Assembly (NCBI RefSeq): GCF_018785245.1
Contig: NZ_WQPL01000033.1
Span: 1 to 64,000 of the forward strand
DNA length: 64,000 bases
Direction: 5' to 3'
From: Collinsella aerofaciens
Lineage (GTDB): Bacteria; Actinomycetota; Coriobacteriia; Coriobacteriales; Coriobacteriaceae
Under the pieces are notes generated by a model that saw only the letters and a list, made by a program, of their open reading frames with translations, did not search any database and was not told the DNA's origin. Positions 1-8,111 of this stretch are shown here, piece after piece. The position numbers were made by a program, and so were the translations under genes. How positions within the stretch are numbered: the stretch's first letter is position 1; each line of letters begins with the position of its first letter.

Positions 1-102
1 CCCCCATCATCGCGGTCTATGGGGTCAACGATATGGCACCGTGGGGACACATGTATGTCAATCCTGGTCTAACAGAGCCTAAAAAAATCATTCCTGCCGT
101 TC

Positions 103-147
103 ACCGAACCGCTCATCTTTGTTGGGCGGTTCGGTTTATTCTTTTTC
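103..147 (+). terminator. Rho-independent terminator of a unit entering from the left
   Basis: A perfect 10-bp stem (103-112 with 126-135) closes a 13-base loop and is followed by TTATTCTTTTT. It ends a transcription unit that starts outside the window. The first 80 or so bases probably contain the 3' end of that unit. Two frames stop at 70-72 and 80-82, but the stretch is too short to choose between them, so no gene is called there. Confidence 0.8.
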
Positions 148-195
148 CTCCTTTTGTATGCTGTAGCTATCGCAAACTCGGAAGGGAGGGCTTCG

Positions 196-936
196 ATGAC
201 TCGCGTTGCCCGTGTGTTATCCGAACTCGGTCATTATCATGTTATGGTCAAAGGCTGTGCTGACCAGCTGATCTTTGAGGACGATGACGACCGCTACTAT
301 TTCCTCAATCTGATGAGTCAGCGTTTTACATCCGACCATATTCGGTTGCTTGCTTGGTGTTTGATGGACAATCATGTGCATCTGCTATTTGATGACCCCG
401 ATAACCAAATGAGTACTGCTATGCACGCCATAGATACAGCGTATGCTATGCGATTTAATTTGAAGACAGGCAGGCGTGGGCCAGTTTTTCAAGAACGTTT
501 TAAGAGCGTTGTTATTTCTGATGATGAGCAGCTTCTCCGTTGCGTTCGTTACATTCACGACAATCCTGCGAAGGCAGGCATATCTTCTGCACCTATGTAT
601 CGTTGGAGTAGCTTCCACGAGTATTTCGGTACGCCTGAAATCTGCGATTGCAGTGATATTGTCGAACTTTTTGGTGGTTCGGAGGCGTTTTACCTTACAA
701 GTACAGACGGCAAGCCCAATTCGTATTACTTGCCTGAAGGCAAACACGTTTCCGATATGGATGCTTTGGAAGTCGCACAGGCTCTATTGGCTCCACTTGA
801 GCCCTACCAACTCAAGACGTTGTCGAAGCAAGAACGGAATCGTCTGTTGGCAATGCTGAAACATCGAGGCTTTACGATTGCCCAGATTTCGCGCATTACG
901 GGAATCGGGACAAATATTATTCAGAGGGCGAAATGA
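196..936 (+). CDS. REP-associated tyrosine transposase (RAYT, Y1_Tnp / IS200-like)
   Basis: A 246-residue protein of the IS200/IS605-related RAYT family. These are single-strand HUH endonucleases that bind and nick REP-like hairpins. The metal-binding HUH signature is MDNHVHLL (His about 60 and 62), and the likely nucleophile is the Tyr of RYIHDNP near residue 119, the usual spacing for the family. The last 25 residues look like a small helix-turn-helix (QISRITGIG). ATG 196 is chosen over 154 because GGGAGGG sits just upstream. Two hairpins that look like its substrates lie directly downstream. A second, distinct RAYT lies at 33156-33932. RAYTs are usually single-copy domesticated enzymes rather than active insertion sequences. 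Family assignment is firm, function inferred. Confidence 0.85.
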   Translation: MTRVARVLSELGHYHVMVKGCADQLIFEDDDDRYYFLNLMSQRFTSDHIRLLAWCLMDNHVHLLFDDPDNQMSTAMHAIDTAYAMRFNLKTGRRGPVFQERFKSVVISDDEQLLRCVRYIHDNPAKAGISSAPMYRWSSFHEYFGTPEICDCSDIVELFGGSEAFYLTSTDGKPNSYYLPEGKHVSDMDALEVAQALLAPLEPYQLKTLSKQERNRLLAMLKHRGFTIAQISRITGIGTNIIQRAK

Positions 937-945
937 GGCCTGAAA

Positions 946-976
946 TGATTATTTCATCCCCGTCCCAAAATAATCA
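946..976. repeat. REP-like hairpin 1 next to the first RAYT
   Basis: Perfect 9-bp arms TGATTATTT (946-954) and AAATAATCA (968-976) enclose a 13-base loop containing ATCCCCGTCCCA. It begins 10 bases after the RAYT stop codon. The AT-only stem with a C-rich loop, and the near copy 20 bases on, mark it as a repeat unit rather than a terminator. Confidence 0.65.
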
Positions 977-995
977 AAAGCACCGATAGCGCCAG

Positions 996-1030
996 AATGA
1001 TTTTTTAATCCCCGTCCCAGAAAAATCATT
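996..1030. repeat. REP-like hairpin 2 next to the first RAYT
   Basis: Perfect 10-bp arms AATGATTTTT (996-1005) and AAAAATCATT (1021-1030) enclose a 15-base loop with the same ATCCCCGTCCCA core as hairpin 1. Its right arm overlaps the dinB stop codon (1026-1028 on the minus strand). On that strand it could also act as a weak 3' end hairpin for dinB. The string AAAAATCATT occurs again at 83-92, upstream of the RAYT. Confidence 0.65.
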
Positions 1031-2243
1031 GGGAGGAGAAGCGGGATTGGCGGCCGAAGGAAAGGGCGCTGTCGCCGAATTTGTCTCGGACGGCGTCGAT
1101 GGCGACGGAGAGGTCGCGGCGGTCGCTGGATTGGGCTCCGCGGTCATCGATCTCGCAGAACAGGTCGGTCTGGATGCCGCCTTGGTGGTCGAAGTCGCTC
1201 ATGCCGATGCCCGCTAAGCGAACATGCATGCCTTCCTGCCAGATGTTGTCGAGCAGTTCGAGCGCAACCGCCACGAAGATGTTCTCATCGTCGGTCGGAT
1301 GAGGCAGCCGGCGCTGTGCCGTACGCCCGCTGCCATACGAATACTTGAGTTTGAGCGTTACCGTGGCACCCGTCAGCCCCTGACGGCGCAGACGGCGTCC
1401 CACTGACTCTCCCAACAGCGCAATCGCCGCCTCAATATCCCCACGCTCAGTCAAATCTTTAGCAAAGGTGCGTTCATTGCTGACCGACTTGACCTCGCGC
1501 TCTTCATCGAGGCTTGTGACTTCAGAGATTTCGAGTCCCAGCGCACGCTGGCGCATGTGCTCGCCGTTGACGCCAAAAATAGAGGCCAAGGTGGATTCCG
1601 GTGCACGTGATAGCTCGCCGAGGGTGTAGATGCGCATGCGGCGCAGTCGCTCCTCGGCCGAGCGCCCGATGCCACTCATGGCAGATACCGGCAGCGCGGC
1701 CAAAAAGCGCTGCTCGGTTCCGGGGCGCACGATGGTCAGCCCAAACGGCTTATCCCGCTCGCTTGCGATTTTTGCGACCGTCTTGTTGCAGCCCACGCCA
1801 ATGGAGCAGGTCACTCCCAGCCCTGCCACGCGGTCGCTTATACGCCGCGCAACCAGCAGCGGGTCTTCGGGCGCAAAGCGACCCGGTGTGATATCGATAA
1901 AGGCTTCGTCGATGGATACGCGCTCGACGCGCGGGGTCTCGTCGGCGAGAATCGCCATGACCTGCGCGCTCACCTCTCGGTAGCGATCAAAGTGCCCGTG
2001 CGTCCAAATGGCTTGCGGGCACAAGCGCCGCGCCTCGGCTGAGGGCATGGCGGAGTGCACGCCAAAGCGACGTGCCTCATACGAACACGTGGACACGACG
2101 CCACGCGAATCGGCGTCTCCGCCCACGATGAGCGGCTTTCCGCGCCATTCGGGATGATCGAGCATCTCCACGCTCGCAAAAAACGCATCAAGGTCCATCA
2201 GACCCACCGCCGGACCCGTCCAGGGAGGCGGCGTGACGCCCAT
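1026..2243 (-). CDS. dinB: DNA polymerase IV (Y-family translesion polymerase)
   Basis: Error-prone lesion-bypass polymerase. The catalytic carboxylates are in MDLDAFFASVE near the N-terminus and SIDEAF about 95 residues later. The palm, helix-hairpin-helix thumb (SGIGRSAEERL) and little finger follow in order. Near the C-terminus QTDLF matches the sliding-clamp-binding pentapeptide. The reading frame also opens at ATG 2282. I prefer ATG 2243, which has GAGGA just upstream. The longer version would place its start at the expected transcription start of the TATACT box (2289-2294) and would translate through a LexA-like site (2258-2271). The protein is then 405 residues, normal for the family. 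The gene is convergent with the RAYT and divergent from rpsP, so it forms its own unit. Confidence 0.93.
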   Translation of the reverse strand: MGVTPPPWTGPAVGLMDLDAFFASVEMLDHPEWRGKPLIVGGDADSRGVVSTCSYEARRFGVHSAMPSAEARRLCPQAIWTHGHFDRYREVSAQVMAILADETPRVERVSIDEAFIDITPGRFAPEDPLLVARRISDRVAGLGVTCSIGVGCNKTVAKIASERDKPFGLTIVRPGTEQRFLAALPVSAMSGIGRSAEERLRRMRIYTLGELSRAPESTLASIFGVNGEHMRQRALGLEISEVTSLDEEREVKSVSNERTFAKDLTERGDIEAAIALLGESVGRRLRRQGLTGATVTLKLKYSYGSGRTAQRRLPHPTDDENIFVAVALELLDNIWQEGMHVRLAGIGMSDFDHQGGIQTDLFCEIDDRGAQSSDRRDLSVAIDAVRDKFGDSALSFGRQSRFSSQ

Positions 2244-2257
2244 GGCATCCTCATAAC

Positions 2258-2271
2258 CGTATGTATGTTCG
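2258..2271. promoter_or_regulatory. Candidate LexA (SOS) box of dinB
   Basis: CGTATGTATGTTCG has the 5-4-5 layout of the Gram-positive/actinobacterial SOS box. One half, GTTCG, is perfect; the other, CGTAT, matches CGAAC at only two of five positions. It lies between a TATACT -10 box (2289-2294, minus strand) and the preferred dinB start, a usual place for LexA. Only one half site is good, so this is a moderate call. Confidence 0.4.
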
Positions 2272-2326
2272 CGTCTTTCCATGTCATGAGTATACCGCGC
2301 AGCTCATGTGGGGTGCGTGTATGTGC

Positions 2327-2354
2327 TTGCAAATCCCGAATTCTTGTCTAAGAT
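2327..2354 (+). promoter_or_regulatory. Candidate promoter of the rpsP operon
   Basis: TTGCAA (2327-2332) and TAAGAT (2349-2354) are separated by 16 bases and would give a leader of about 120 nt before rpsP. Both boxes are imperfect. No terminator lies between them and rpsP. Confidence 0.4.
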
Positions 2355-2483
2355 ATGGATTTGCCCTCGACTACACCGAAGAAGTTGGTCTCACGGACTT
2401 CACCTGCCCGCGTCGATGGCGTATTATGTTCAACTGTTTGTTTGTAGTTGCAGCCTAAAGCTGCTTGGTTGGAGGAGTTTCCT

Positions 2484-2825
2484 TTGGCAGTCAAGATTCG
2501 CCTTGCTCGTCACGGCGCTAAGAAGCGTCCGTACTACCGTGTCGTCGTCGCCGATTCCCGCGCCCCGCGTGACGGTCGTATCATCGAGGAGGTTGGCCGC
2601 TACAACCCGATGACCGCCCCCAAGACCATCAACCTTGACCTCGAGAAGATCGCCGACTGGCAGTCCAAGGGCGCTCAGCTCACCGACGCCGTCGCCGCTC
2701 TGGTCAAGGCCGCCAACGAGGGCGAGAAGACCGAGACCGTCGTCAAGAAGTCCAAGAAGCAGCTCGCCAAAGAGGCCGAGGCCGCTAAGGCTGCCGCTGA
2801 GGCCGCTGAGGGCGCCGAGGAGTAA
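2484..2825 (+). CDS. rpsP: 30S ribosomal protein S16
   Basis: Small-subunit protein needed for 16S rRNA folding during assembly. The conserved S16 start ([18 protein letters not shown]) follows immediately after a TTG codon at 2484, which sits six bases behind GGAGGAG. That start is therefore preferred over the more upstream in-frame ATG 2448. The S16 fold takes about 80 residues. The remaining 30 or so are a Lys/Ala/Glu-rich tail, longer than in most bacteria and probably disordered. It is first in the operon rpsP-khpA-rimM-trmD-lepB, a classical arrangement linking ribosome maturation and tRNA methylation. Confidence 0.97.
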   Translation: MAVKIRLARHGAKKRPYYRVVVADSRAPRDGRIIEEVGRYNPMTAPKTINLDLEKIADWQSKGAQLTDAVAALVKAANEGEKTETVVKKSKKQLAKEAEAAKAAAEAAEGAEE

Positions 2826-2828
2826 ATC

Positions 2829-3113
2829 GTGCCTGAGGTTGACGCTGCACAGCTCGAGGGTGAGGCAATGCTCTCAGATCGCATCGCCGATCTCGTCGAA
2901 TATCTCGTTGTTCAGATCGTCGACGACCCGGATTCCGTGAGCCTTGAGGTCATCGATGGTGATGACGCCTCTACGATTGAGGTTTCGGTCGCCGAGGATG
3001 ACGTCGCTAAGGTCATCGGCCGTCGTGGCCGTACCATCAAGGCCATTCGCACGCTCGCCCGTGCACTGGCTGCTCGCCTCGACACTGCTGTCGAGGTAGA
3101 GGTTCTGGGCTAG
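2829..3113 (+). CDS. khpA: KH-domain RNA-binding protein (KhpA family)
   Basis: A 94-residue protein that is essentially one KH domain, with the RNA-binding GxxG loop in IGRRGRT. KhpA proteins bind many RNAs and, with KhpB/Jag, influence cell elongation in Firmicutes; its role in Coriobacteriia is not known. The GTG start at 2829 uses the GAGGAG at the end of rpsP. An internal ATG at 2868 is an alternative that would leave the KH fold intact. It sits in the usual slot between rpsP and rimM. Confidence 0.9.
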   Translation: MPEVDAAQLEGEAMLSDRIADLVEYLVVQIVDDPDSVSLEVIDGDDASTIEVSVAEDDVAKVIGRRGRTIKAIRTLARALAARLDTAVEVEVLG

Positions 3114-3117
3114 GACC

Positions 3118-3639
3118 TTGAGGTCCCAGTACAAAAACATCGCCCGTGTGGTCAAGCCGCACGGAAGGAAGGGGGAGGTCCTCGCGCAGCCGCTGCGGGG
3201 GCTTCCTTCTGTATTAGAGCCGGGTATGCGCGTCGCCCTGACGCCGCCGGCGCTCAAGCGCGACCGCTTTTGCACGGTCGTGTCCGTCACCGATACGGGC
3301 GATGGCGATCTGGTCTCGTTTGAGGGCATTGACGACTTGACGGCCGCCGAGGGCATCACGGGATGCTACGTGCTGGCAAATCGTGACGACTTTGAGCTCG
3401 ATTCGCTCGACGCTGCCTATACCGACCTGATGGGTCGCGAGGTGGTCGACGAGCGCTTCGGTTCGCTCGGCACGATCGTCGAGATCATGTCGACGCCCGC
3501 TAACGATGTTTGGGTTGTCGAGGGCGATCGGTACGGCGAGGTACTGATTCCCGTGATCGAGCAGGTCGTGCTCGATCTTCCCGACACAGGAACAATTTCC
3601 GTCCATGTTATGGACGGCCTGATCGATATGGACAAGTAG
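3118..3639 (+). CDS. rimM: Ribosome maturation factor RimM
   Basis: Assembly factor for the 30S head that binds S19 and helps process the 3' region of 16S rRNA. The 173 residues show the N-terminal RimM beta-barrel (ARVVKPHGRKGEV near residue 10) followed by a PRC-barrel (the region with DLMGREVVDE and the acidic stretch ending in IPVIEQVV). It starts with TTG at 3118, four bases after khpA. No ATG or GTG is available without cutting the barrel, and the Shine-Dalgarno is weak, so expression probably depends on coupling to khpA. Confidence 0.95.
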   Translation: MRSQYKNIARVVKPHGRKGEVLAQPLRGLPSVLEPGMRVALTPPALKRDRFCTVVSVTDTGDGDLVSFEGIDDLTAAEGITGCYVLANRDDFELDSLDAAYTDLMGREVVDERFGSLGTIVEIMSTPANDVWVVEGDRYGEVLIPVIEQVVLDLPDTGTISVHVMDGLIDMDK

Positions 3640-3649
3640 GGAGGACAAC

Positions 3650-4396
3650 ATGCTGATCGAGACCCTTTCGGTCTTTCCCGAGATGTTTGAGCCCGTCATG
3701 TCCACATCGATTTTGGGCCGCGCCCGCAAGGCCGGCCTTTTTGATTTTAAGGCGTATAACCTGCGCGACTGGACGCACGACCGCCATCGTACCGTCGATG
3801 ACGAGCCGTACGGCGGCGGGCAGGGCATGCTCATGAAGGTCGAGCCTATCGCAGAGGCCATCGAGGCCATTAGCGCAGAGGGTCCCAAGCCCACGGTTGT
3901 GTTCTTCACCCCCTGTGGCGAGCCCTTTACGCAGCATGTGGCCGAGCGCCTGCTCAAAAGTGAGCGCCTGCTGTTTGTGTGCAGTCGCTACGAGGGCGTC
4001 GACGAGCGCGCGTATGCGTATGCCGATGAGCGTCTGTCGATCGGCGACTACGTGCTTACGGGCGGCGAGCTTCCCGCTATGGTCGTTGCCGATGCCGTCG
4101 TACGCCTGATTCCCGGCGCCCTGGGCGACGAGATGAGCAACGTGGACGAGTCGTTCTCGACCGCCGAGGATGGAGGCCTGCTCGAGTACGCGCAGTACAC
4201 CCGTCCTGCCGAGTTCAACGGCGAGGGCGTGCCTCCGGTGCTTGTGAGCGGCGATCATGCTAAGGTCGATGCGTGGCGTCGTAAGAACGCCATCGAGCGC
4301 ACCTGCCGCTGGCGTCCCGACCTGATCGAGACAGCGCGGCTCACGCCCGAGGAGCGTGCTTACGCGCAGGATTTGCTTTCTGGAAGAGGTGAATAA
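3650..4396 (+). CDS. trmD: tRNA (guanine-N1)-methyltransferase TrmD
   Basis: Makes m1G37 next to the anticodon, preventing +1 frameshifting. The 248-residue SPOUT methyltransferase shows the trefoil-knot signatures EPYGGGQGMLMK, CSRYEGVDER and IGDYVLTGGELPA, which form the AdoMet site. The C-terminal tRNA-binding domain ends in RRKNAIERTCRWRPDLI. A strong GGGAGG precedes the ATG. Its 3' end overlaps the preferred start of the signal peptidase gene. Confidence 0.97.
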   Translation: MLIETLSVFPEMFEPVMSTSILGRARKAGLFDFKAYNLRDWTHDRHRTVDDEPYGGGQGMLMKVEPIAEAIEAISAEGPKPTVVFFTPCGEPFTQHVAERLLKSERLLFVCSRYEGVDERAYAYADERLSIGDYVLTGGELPAMVVADAVVRLIPGALGDEMSNVDESFSTAEDGGLLEYAQYTRPAEFNGEGVPPVLVSGDHAKVDAWRRKNAIERTCRWRPDLIETARLTPEERAYAQDLLSGRGE

Positions 4397-5006
4397 CATA
4401 GAGGACAATAAAGGCCGCCAACGAGTTCATCTTGAACATGATTTTGGCGAGAGGTCCGTTTTCACTTTGCGGGGCGCCTTGGAATGGGTTTTGGTCATTC
4501 TAATCGCGCTCGCCGCCACCTTCCTGATCCGCACCTTTGTGGTCGAGCCCTTTGTGGTGCCCACCGGCTCTATGGAGGACACAATCGAGATTGGCGACCA
4601 GATCCTGGCACAAAAGGTGAGCCTCGAGCTCGGTCAGCCCGTCAAGCAGGGCGATATCGTGGTGTTTCACAACCCCGATGGCACCTCCGAGCATGATGTT
4701 CTTGTCAAGCGTGTTATTGCCACGGCCGGTCAGACGGTCGACCTGCAGGATGGCAAGGTGGTCGTTGACGGCCAAGCGCTCGACGAGGACTATACGACGG
4801 GCATGAGCTGGCCACTTTCGGTCCAAGCGCCCGGCGCTCAGGTAAGCTATCCCTACACCGTTCCCGACGGGTGCGTGTGGGTGATGGGCGACAACCGCGA
4901 GAACTCTGCTGACTCCCGCTACTTTGGCCCGGTCGACCGCTCCGAATTGATCGCCGTGGCGCTCGTGCGTTACTGGCCGCTCAACCGTCTGGGCGCTATC
5001 GACTAA
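4389..5006 (+). CDS. lepB: Type I signal peptidase
   Basis: Membrane-bound Ser/Lys protease that removes signal peptides from secreted proteins. After a short basic cytoplasmic segment comes one transmembrane helix (about residues 22-45). Then come the catalytic Ser in PTGSMEDT, the general-base Lys in DVLVKRVIA, and the C-terminal box GDNRENSADSR. The start is uncertain. GTG 4389 overlaps the trmD stop and gives 205 residues, but its Shine-Dalgarno is very close. An upstream in-frame GTG at 4356 would lie inside trmD. Last gene of the rpsP operon. Confidence 0.92.
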   Translation: MNNIEDNKGRQRVHLEHDFGERSVFTLRGALEWVLVILIALAATFLIRTFVVEPFVVPTGSMEDTIEIGDQILAQKVSLELGQPVKQGDIVVFHNPDGTSEHDVLVKRVIATAGQTVDLQDGKVVVDGQALDEDYTTGMSWPLSVQAPGAQVSYPYTVPDGCVWVMGDNRENSADSRYFGPVDRSELIAVALVRYWPLNRLGAID

Positions 5007-5065
5007 AAACCGCTATAGTACAGTACCTAACCGTGTAATCGTTTCGACGAGGGGATATTAGAGGC

Positions 5066-5977
5066 ATGAACGCTTCATCGCTTTCCTTCCAAGACATCAT
5101 CCTGCGCCTCCAGCAGTACTGGGGCGAGCAGGGCTGCGTCATCATGCAGCCCTATGACTCCGAGGTCGGTGCCGGTACCTTCCATACCGCGACCACGCTG
5201 CGCTCGCTCGGTCCCGCCGAGTGGCGCACCTGCTATGCGCAGCCTTGCCGCCGTCCCGCCGACGGCCGCTACGGCGAGAACCCCAACCGCATGCAGCACT
5301 ACTATCAGTTCCAGGTGCTCATCAAGCCCTCACCGGTCAACGCCCAGGAGCTTTACCTGGGGTCTCTTGCCGCTATCGGTCTGGACCCCAACGACCATGA
5401 CGTCCGCTTTGTCGAGGACGACTGGGAGAGCCCGACGCTCGGCGCCTGGGGCCTTGGCTGGGAGGTCTGGCTCAACGGCATGGAGGTCACGCAGTTTACG
5501 TACTTCCAGCAGGTAGGCGGCATCGAGGTCGACCCCGTGCCCGTCGAGATCACCTATGGCCTAGAGCGCATTGCCATGTATGCGCAGGGCGTCAACTCGG
5601 TCTACGACTTGGTGTGGAGCTACCTGCCCGACGGCACGCCCATGACCTATGGCGACGTGTTCCTCGAGAACGAGCGCGAGTTCAGTGCCTATAACTTTGA
5701 GGTCGCAAACGTCGAGATGATGCGTCAGAAGTTTGACGACTACGAGGCCGAGTGCCATTCCTGCCTGGAGCGCAAGTTGCCGCTGCCGGCATATGACTGC
5801 GTCATGAAGTGCAGCCACGCTTTCAACCTGCTCGATGCTCGCGGCGCCCTGTCCGCGGTCGAGCGTGCCAACTACATCCTGCGCGTCCGCGCCGTCGCCA
5901 AGGCGTGCTGCGAGGCCTACATGGCCGAGGTCGCCGGAGTCAACGAGAATGCCGATCAGGAAGGCGAGGTGGCGTAA
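5066..5977 (+). CDS. glyQ: Glycyl-tRNA synthetase alpha subunit
   Basis: Catalytic subunit of the bacterial (alpha beta)2 glycyl-tRNA synthetase; it activates glycine and charges tRNA-Gly together with GlyS encoded four bases downstream. The 303 residues carry the typical opening [24 protein letters not shown] and the region [19 protein letters not shown] of the class II core. Only 59 bases separate it from lepB, too few for a T-box leader, so it may be read through from the rpsP unit or from a weak promoter (TATAGT near 5014). Confidence 0.97.
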   Translation: MNASSLSFQDIILRLQQYWGEQGCVIMQPYDSEVGAGTFHTATTLRSLGPAEWRTCYAQPCRRPADGRYGENPNRMQHYYQFQVLIKPSPVNAQELYLGSLAAIGLDPNDHDVRFVEDDWESPTLGAWGLGWEVWLNGMEVTQFTYFQQVGGIEVDPVPVEITYGLERIAMYAQGVNSVYDLVWSYLPDGTPMTYGDVFLENEREFSAYNFEVANVEMMRQKFDDYEAECHSCLERKLPLPAYDCVMKCSHAFNLLDARGALSAVERANYILRVRAVAKACCEAYMAEVAGVNENADQEGEVA

Positions 5978-5980
5978 GCC

Positions 5981-8077
5981 ATGGCAGACGCTAAGGATTT
6001 CCTGTTTGAGATCGGTACGGAAGAAATGCCCTCCGCACCGCTGAACAATGCCGTCAAGCAGCTTGGCACCATGATCGCCAAGGGTCTCGACGAGGCCGGT
6101 CTGGCCCACGGCGAGGTCCGTGTGATCTCGAGCCCGCGCCGCCTGGCTGCGCTCGTTGCCGACGTCGCCACCGCGACCGACGAGGTTCACGAGGTCAAGC
6201 GCGGCCCCGCGGCCAACATCGCCTTCGATGCCGATGGTAACGCCACCAAGGCCGCCCAGGGCTTCGCCCGCAAGTGCGGTGTGGCTGCCGAGGATCTGGT
6301 TCGTCGCGAGGACACCGACGGCCGTGAGTACGTCTTTGCCGAGAAGAACATCCCTTCCGCCCCGGCCACCCCGATCCTGACGGCCCTGTGCGAGAAGACT
6401 ATCGCTGGCCTGCAGTGGCCCAACTACCGCTCTCAGCGCTGGGGTCACGAGCATGCGACCTTTGTTCGTCCGGTCCGCTGGATCTGCTGCCTTCTGGGCG
6501 AGGACGTTGTGCCCGTGTCGTTTGCCGACGTGACGAGTGGCAACACCACGCGTGGTCATCGCGTGCTTGGCCCCGGTGACCATGTGGTCGCCAGCCCCGC
6601 CGTCTACGAGCAGGTGCTCGAGGACGCCGGCGTGCTTTCTGCCGAGCGCCGTCGCGAGGCCATCCTTGCCGGTATCGCCGAGGTCGAGGCTGCCCGTCCC
6701 GGCTGCCATGTCGATACGCCCAAGAAGGTCTTTGAGGAGGTCATCAACCTCTGCGAGTGGCCGACGGTGCTCGTCGGGACCTTCGATGAGGAGTTCCTCA
6801 AGGTCCCGCACGAGATCATCTGCGAGTCCATGCTCACCAACCAGCGCTACTTCCCGATCTATGACGGCGAGGGCAAGCTCACGCGTGAGTTCGTGGTCGT
6901 CTCCAACAGCAAGCCCGAGAACGCCGAGCGCGTGATCGACGGCAACGAGCGCGTTGTGCGTGCCCGTCTGGACGATGCCAAGTTCTTCTACGAGGAGGAC
7001 CTGAAGATCTCCCTCGACGAGTTCCGCGAGCGTCTGGCCAAGGTCGCCTTCCAGGAGAAGCTCGGTAGCGTGCTCGCCAAGTCCGAGCGCATCGAGCAGC
7101 TCGCGCTCGCTATTGCCCGTGAGGCACACCTGGGTGCTCACCTGGCAGCCGATGCCGCTCGCGCCGCGCACCTGTGCAAGGCCGACTTGGTATCCAACGC
7201 CGTCGTCGAGTTCACGAGCCAGCAGGGCGTGATGGGCGGTTACTACGCCACCGCGATGGGGGAGAACGATGAGGTCGCCCACGCCATTCGCGATCATTAT
7301 CGTCCCCGCTTTGCCGGTGACGAGCTGCCCGAGGGCACCGCTGGCTGCATCGTGGCCTGCGCCGACAAGCTCGATACCATCGCCGGTATCTTTGCCATTG
7401 GCGAGCCCCCGACCGGCTCCTCCGATCCCTACGCGCTGCGTCGTGCCGCTATCGGCATCATCAACATCCTGCGCGACCGTCTGCCGATCGATCCCACGTC
7501 GCTTATCGACTTTGCCCTTGAGCTCTATAGCGAGCAGGGTATCGAGTTCGACGCCGCCGAGGTCGCTCAGCAGGTTCGCGACTTCTTCCACGGCCGTCTG
7601 GTGAGCATGGCCCGCGACGAAAAGATCCCGGCCGATACCGTTGCCGCCGTCTCCGCGGTGCACATCATCGCCCCGTCCGTCTTCTTCGCCCGCTGCGCCG
7701 CCCTCGACGAGGCCCGCAAGAACGACGCTGAGACGTTCGATAACCTGGCGACCGCCTATGCCCGCGCCGCGCACATCTCCAAGCCCGAGCTGGGCGCGGA
7801 GTACGACCGCGCCCTGATGGGCGAGGTCGAGCTCGCGCTTGCCGATGCCTCCGAGGCTGCTCAGACCGCTGTCGACGCCGCCCTTGCTGCCGAGGATTAC
7901 CCGGCCGCATTTGCCGCCCTTGCCGCCCTGCGCGCCCCCATCGACCGCTTCTTCGACGAGGTCATGGTCATGGACAAGGACGAGCAGCTCCGCGATAATC
8001 GCCTTAAGCTGCTCAACCGCTTCGAGGCCGTTTTCTCCGGCATTGCCAACATCGGTGAGCTTGCCCGCAAAAAGTAA
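5981..8077 (+). CDS. glyS: Glycyl-tRNA synthetase beta subunit
   Basis: Large subunit (698 residues) that recognises tRNA-Gly and completes the tetrameric enzyme with GlyQ. The N-terminal signature FLFEIGTEEMP is intact. An HD-type region and the DALR-like anticodon-binding C-terminus (ending in MDKDEQLRDNRLKLL) are present. It starts three bases after glyQ. A 902-codon open frame on the opposite strand is a codon-bias shadow. Confidence 0.97.
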   Translation: MADAKDFLFEIGTEEMPSAPLNNAVKQLGTMIAKGLDEAGLAHGEVRVISSPRRLAALVADVATATDEVHEVKRGPAANIAFDADGNATKAAQGFARKCGVAAEDLVRREDTDGREYVFAEKNIPSAPATPILTALCEKTIAGLQWPNYRSQRWGHEHATFVRPVRWICCLLGEDVVPVSFADVTSGNTTRGHRVLGPGDHVVASPAVYEQVLEDAGVLSAERRREAILAGIAEVEAARPGCHVDTPKKVFEEVINLCEWPTVLVGTFDEEFLKVPHEIICESMLTNQRYFPIYDGEGKLTREFVVVSNSKPENAERVIDGNERVVRARLDDAKFFYEEDLKISLDEFRERLAKVAFQEKLGSVLAKSERIEQLALAIAREAHLGAHLAADAARAAHLCKADLVSNAVVEFTSQQGVMGGYYATAMGENDEVAHAIRDHYRPRFAGDELPEGTAGCIVACADKLDTIAGIFAIGEPPTGSSDPYALRRAAIGIINILRDRLPIDPTSLIDFALELYSEQGIEFDAAEVAQQVRDFFHGRLVSMARDEKIPADTVAAVSAVHIIAPSVFFARCAALDEARKNDAETFDNLATAYARAAHISKPELGAEYDRALMGEVELALADASEAAQTAVDAALAAEDYPAAFAALAALRAPIDRFFDEVMVMDKDEQLRDNRLKLLNRFEAVFSGIANIGELARKK

Positions 8078-8111
8078 GCCAGCCTGCGCGTAAGCGCAAA
8101 AGGAGCCCCGC

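Noticed and set aside
33-263. Open frame across the first terminator
   Set aside because: It reads through a strong rho-independent terminator and into the RAYT ribosome site, and its second half has no protein-like character.
5007-5065. T-box riboswitch before glyQ
   Set aside because: Only 59 bases are available and there is no antiterminator or T-box sequence.
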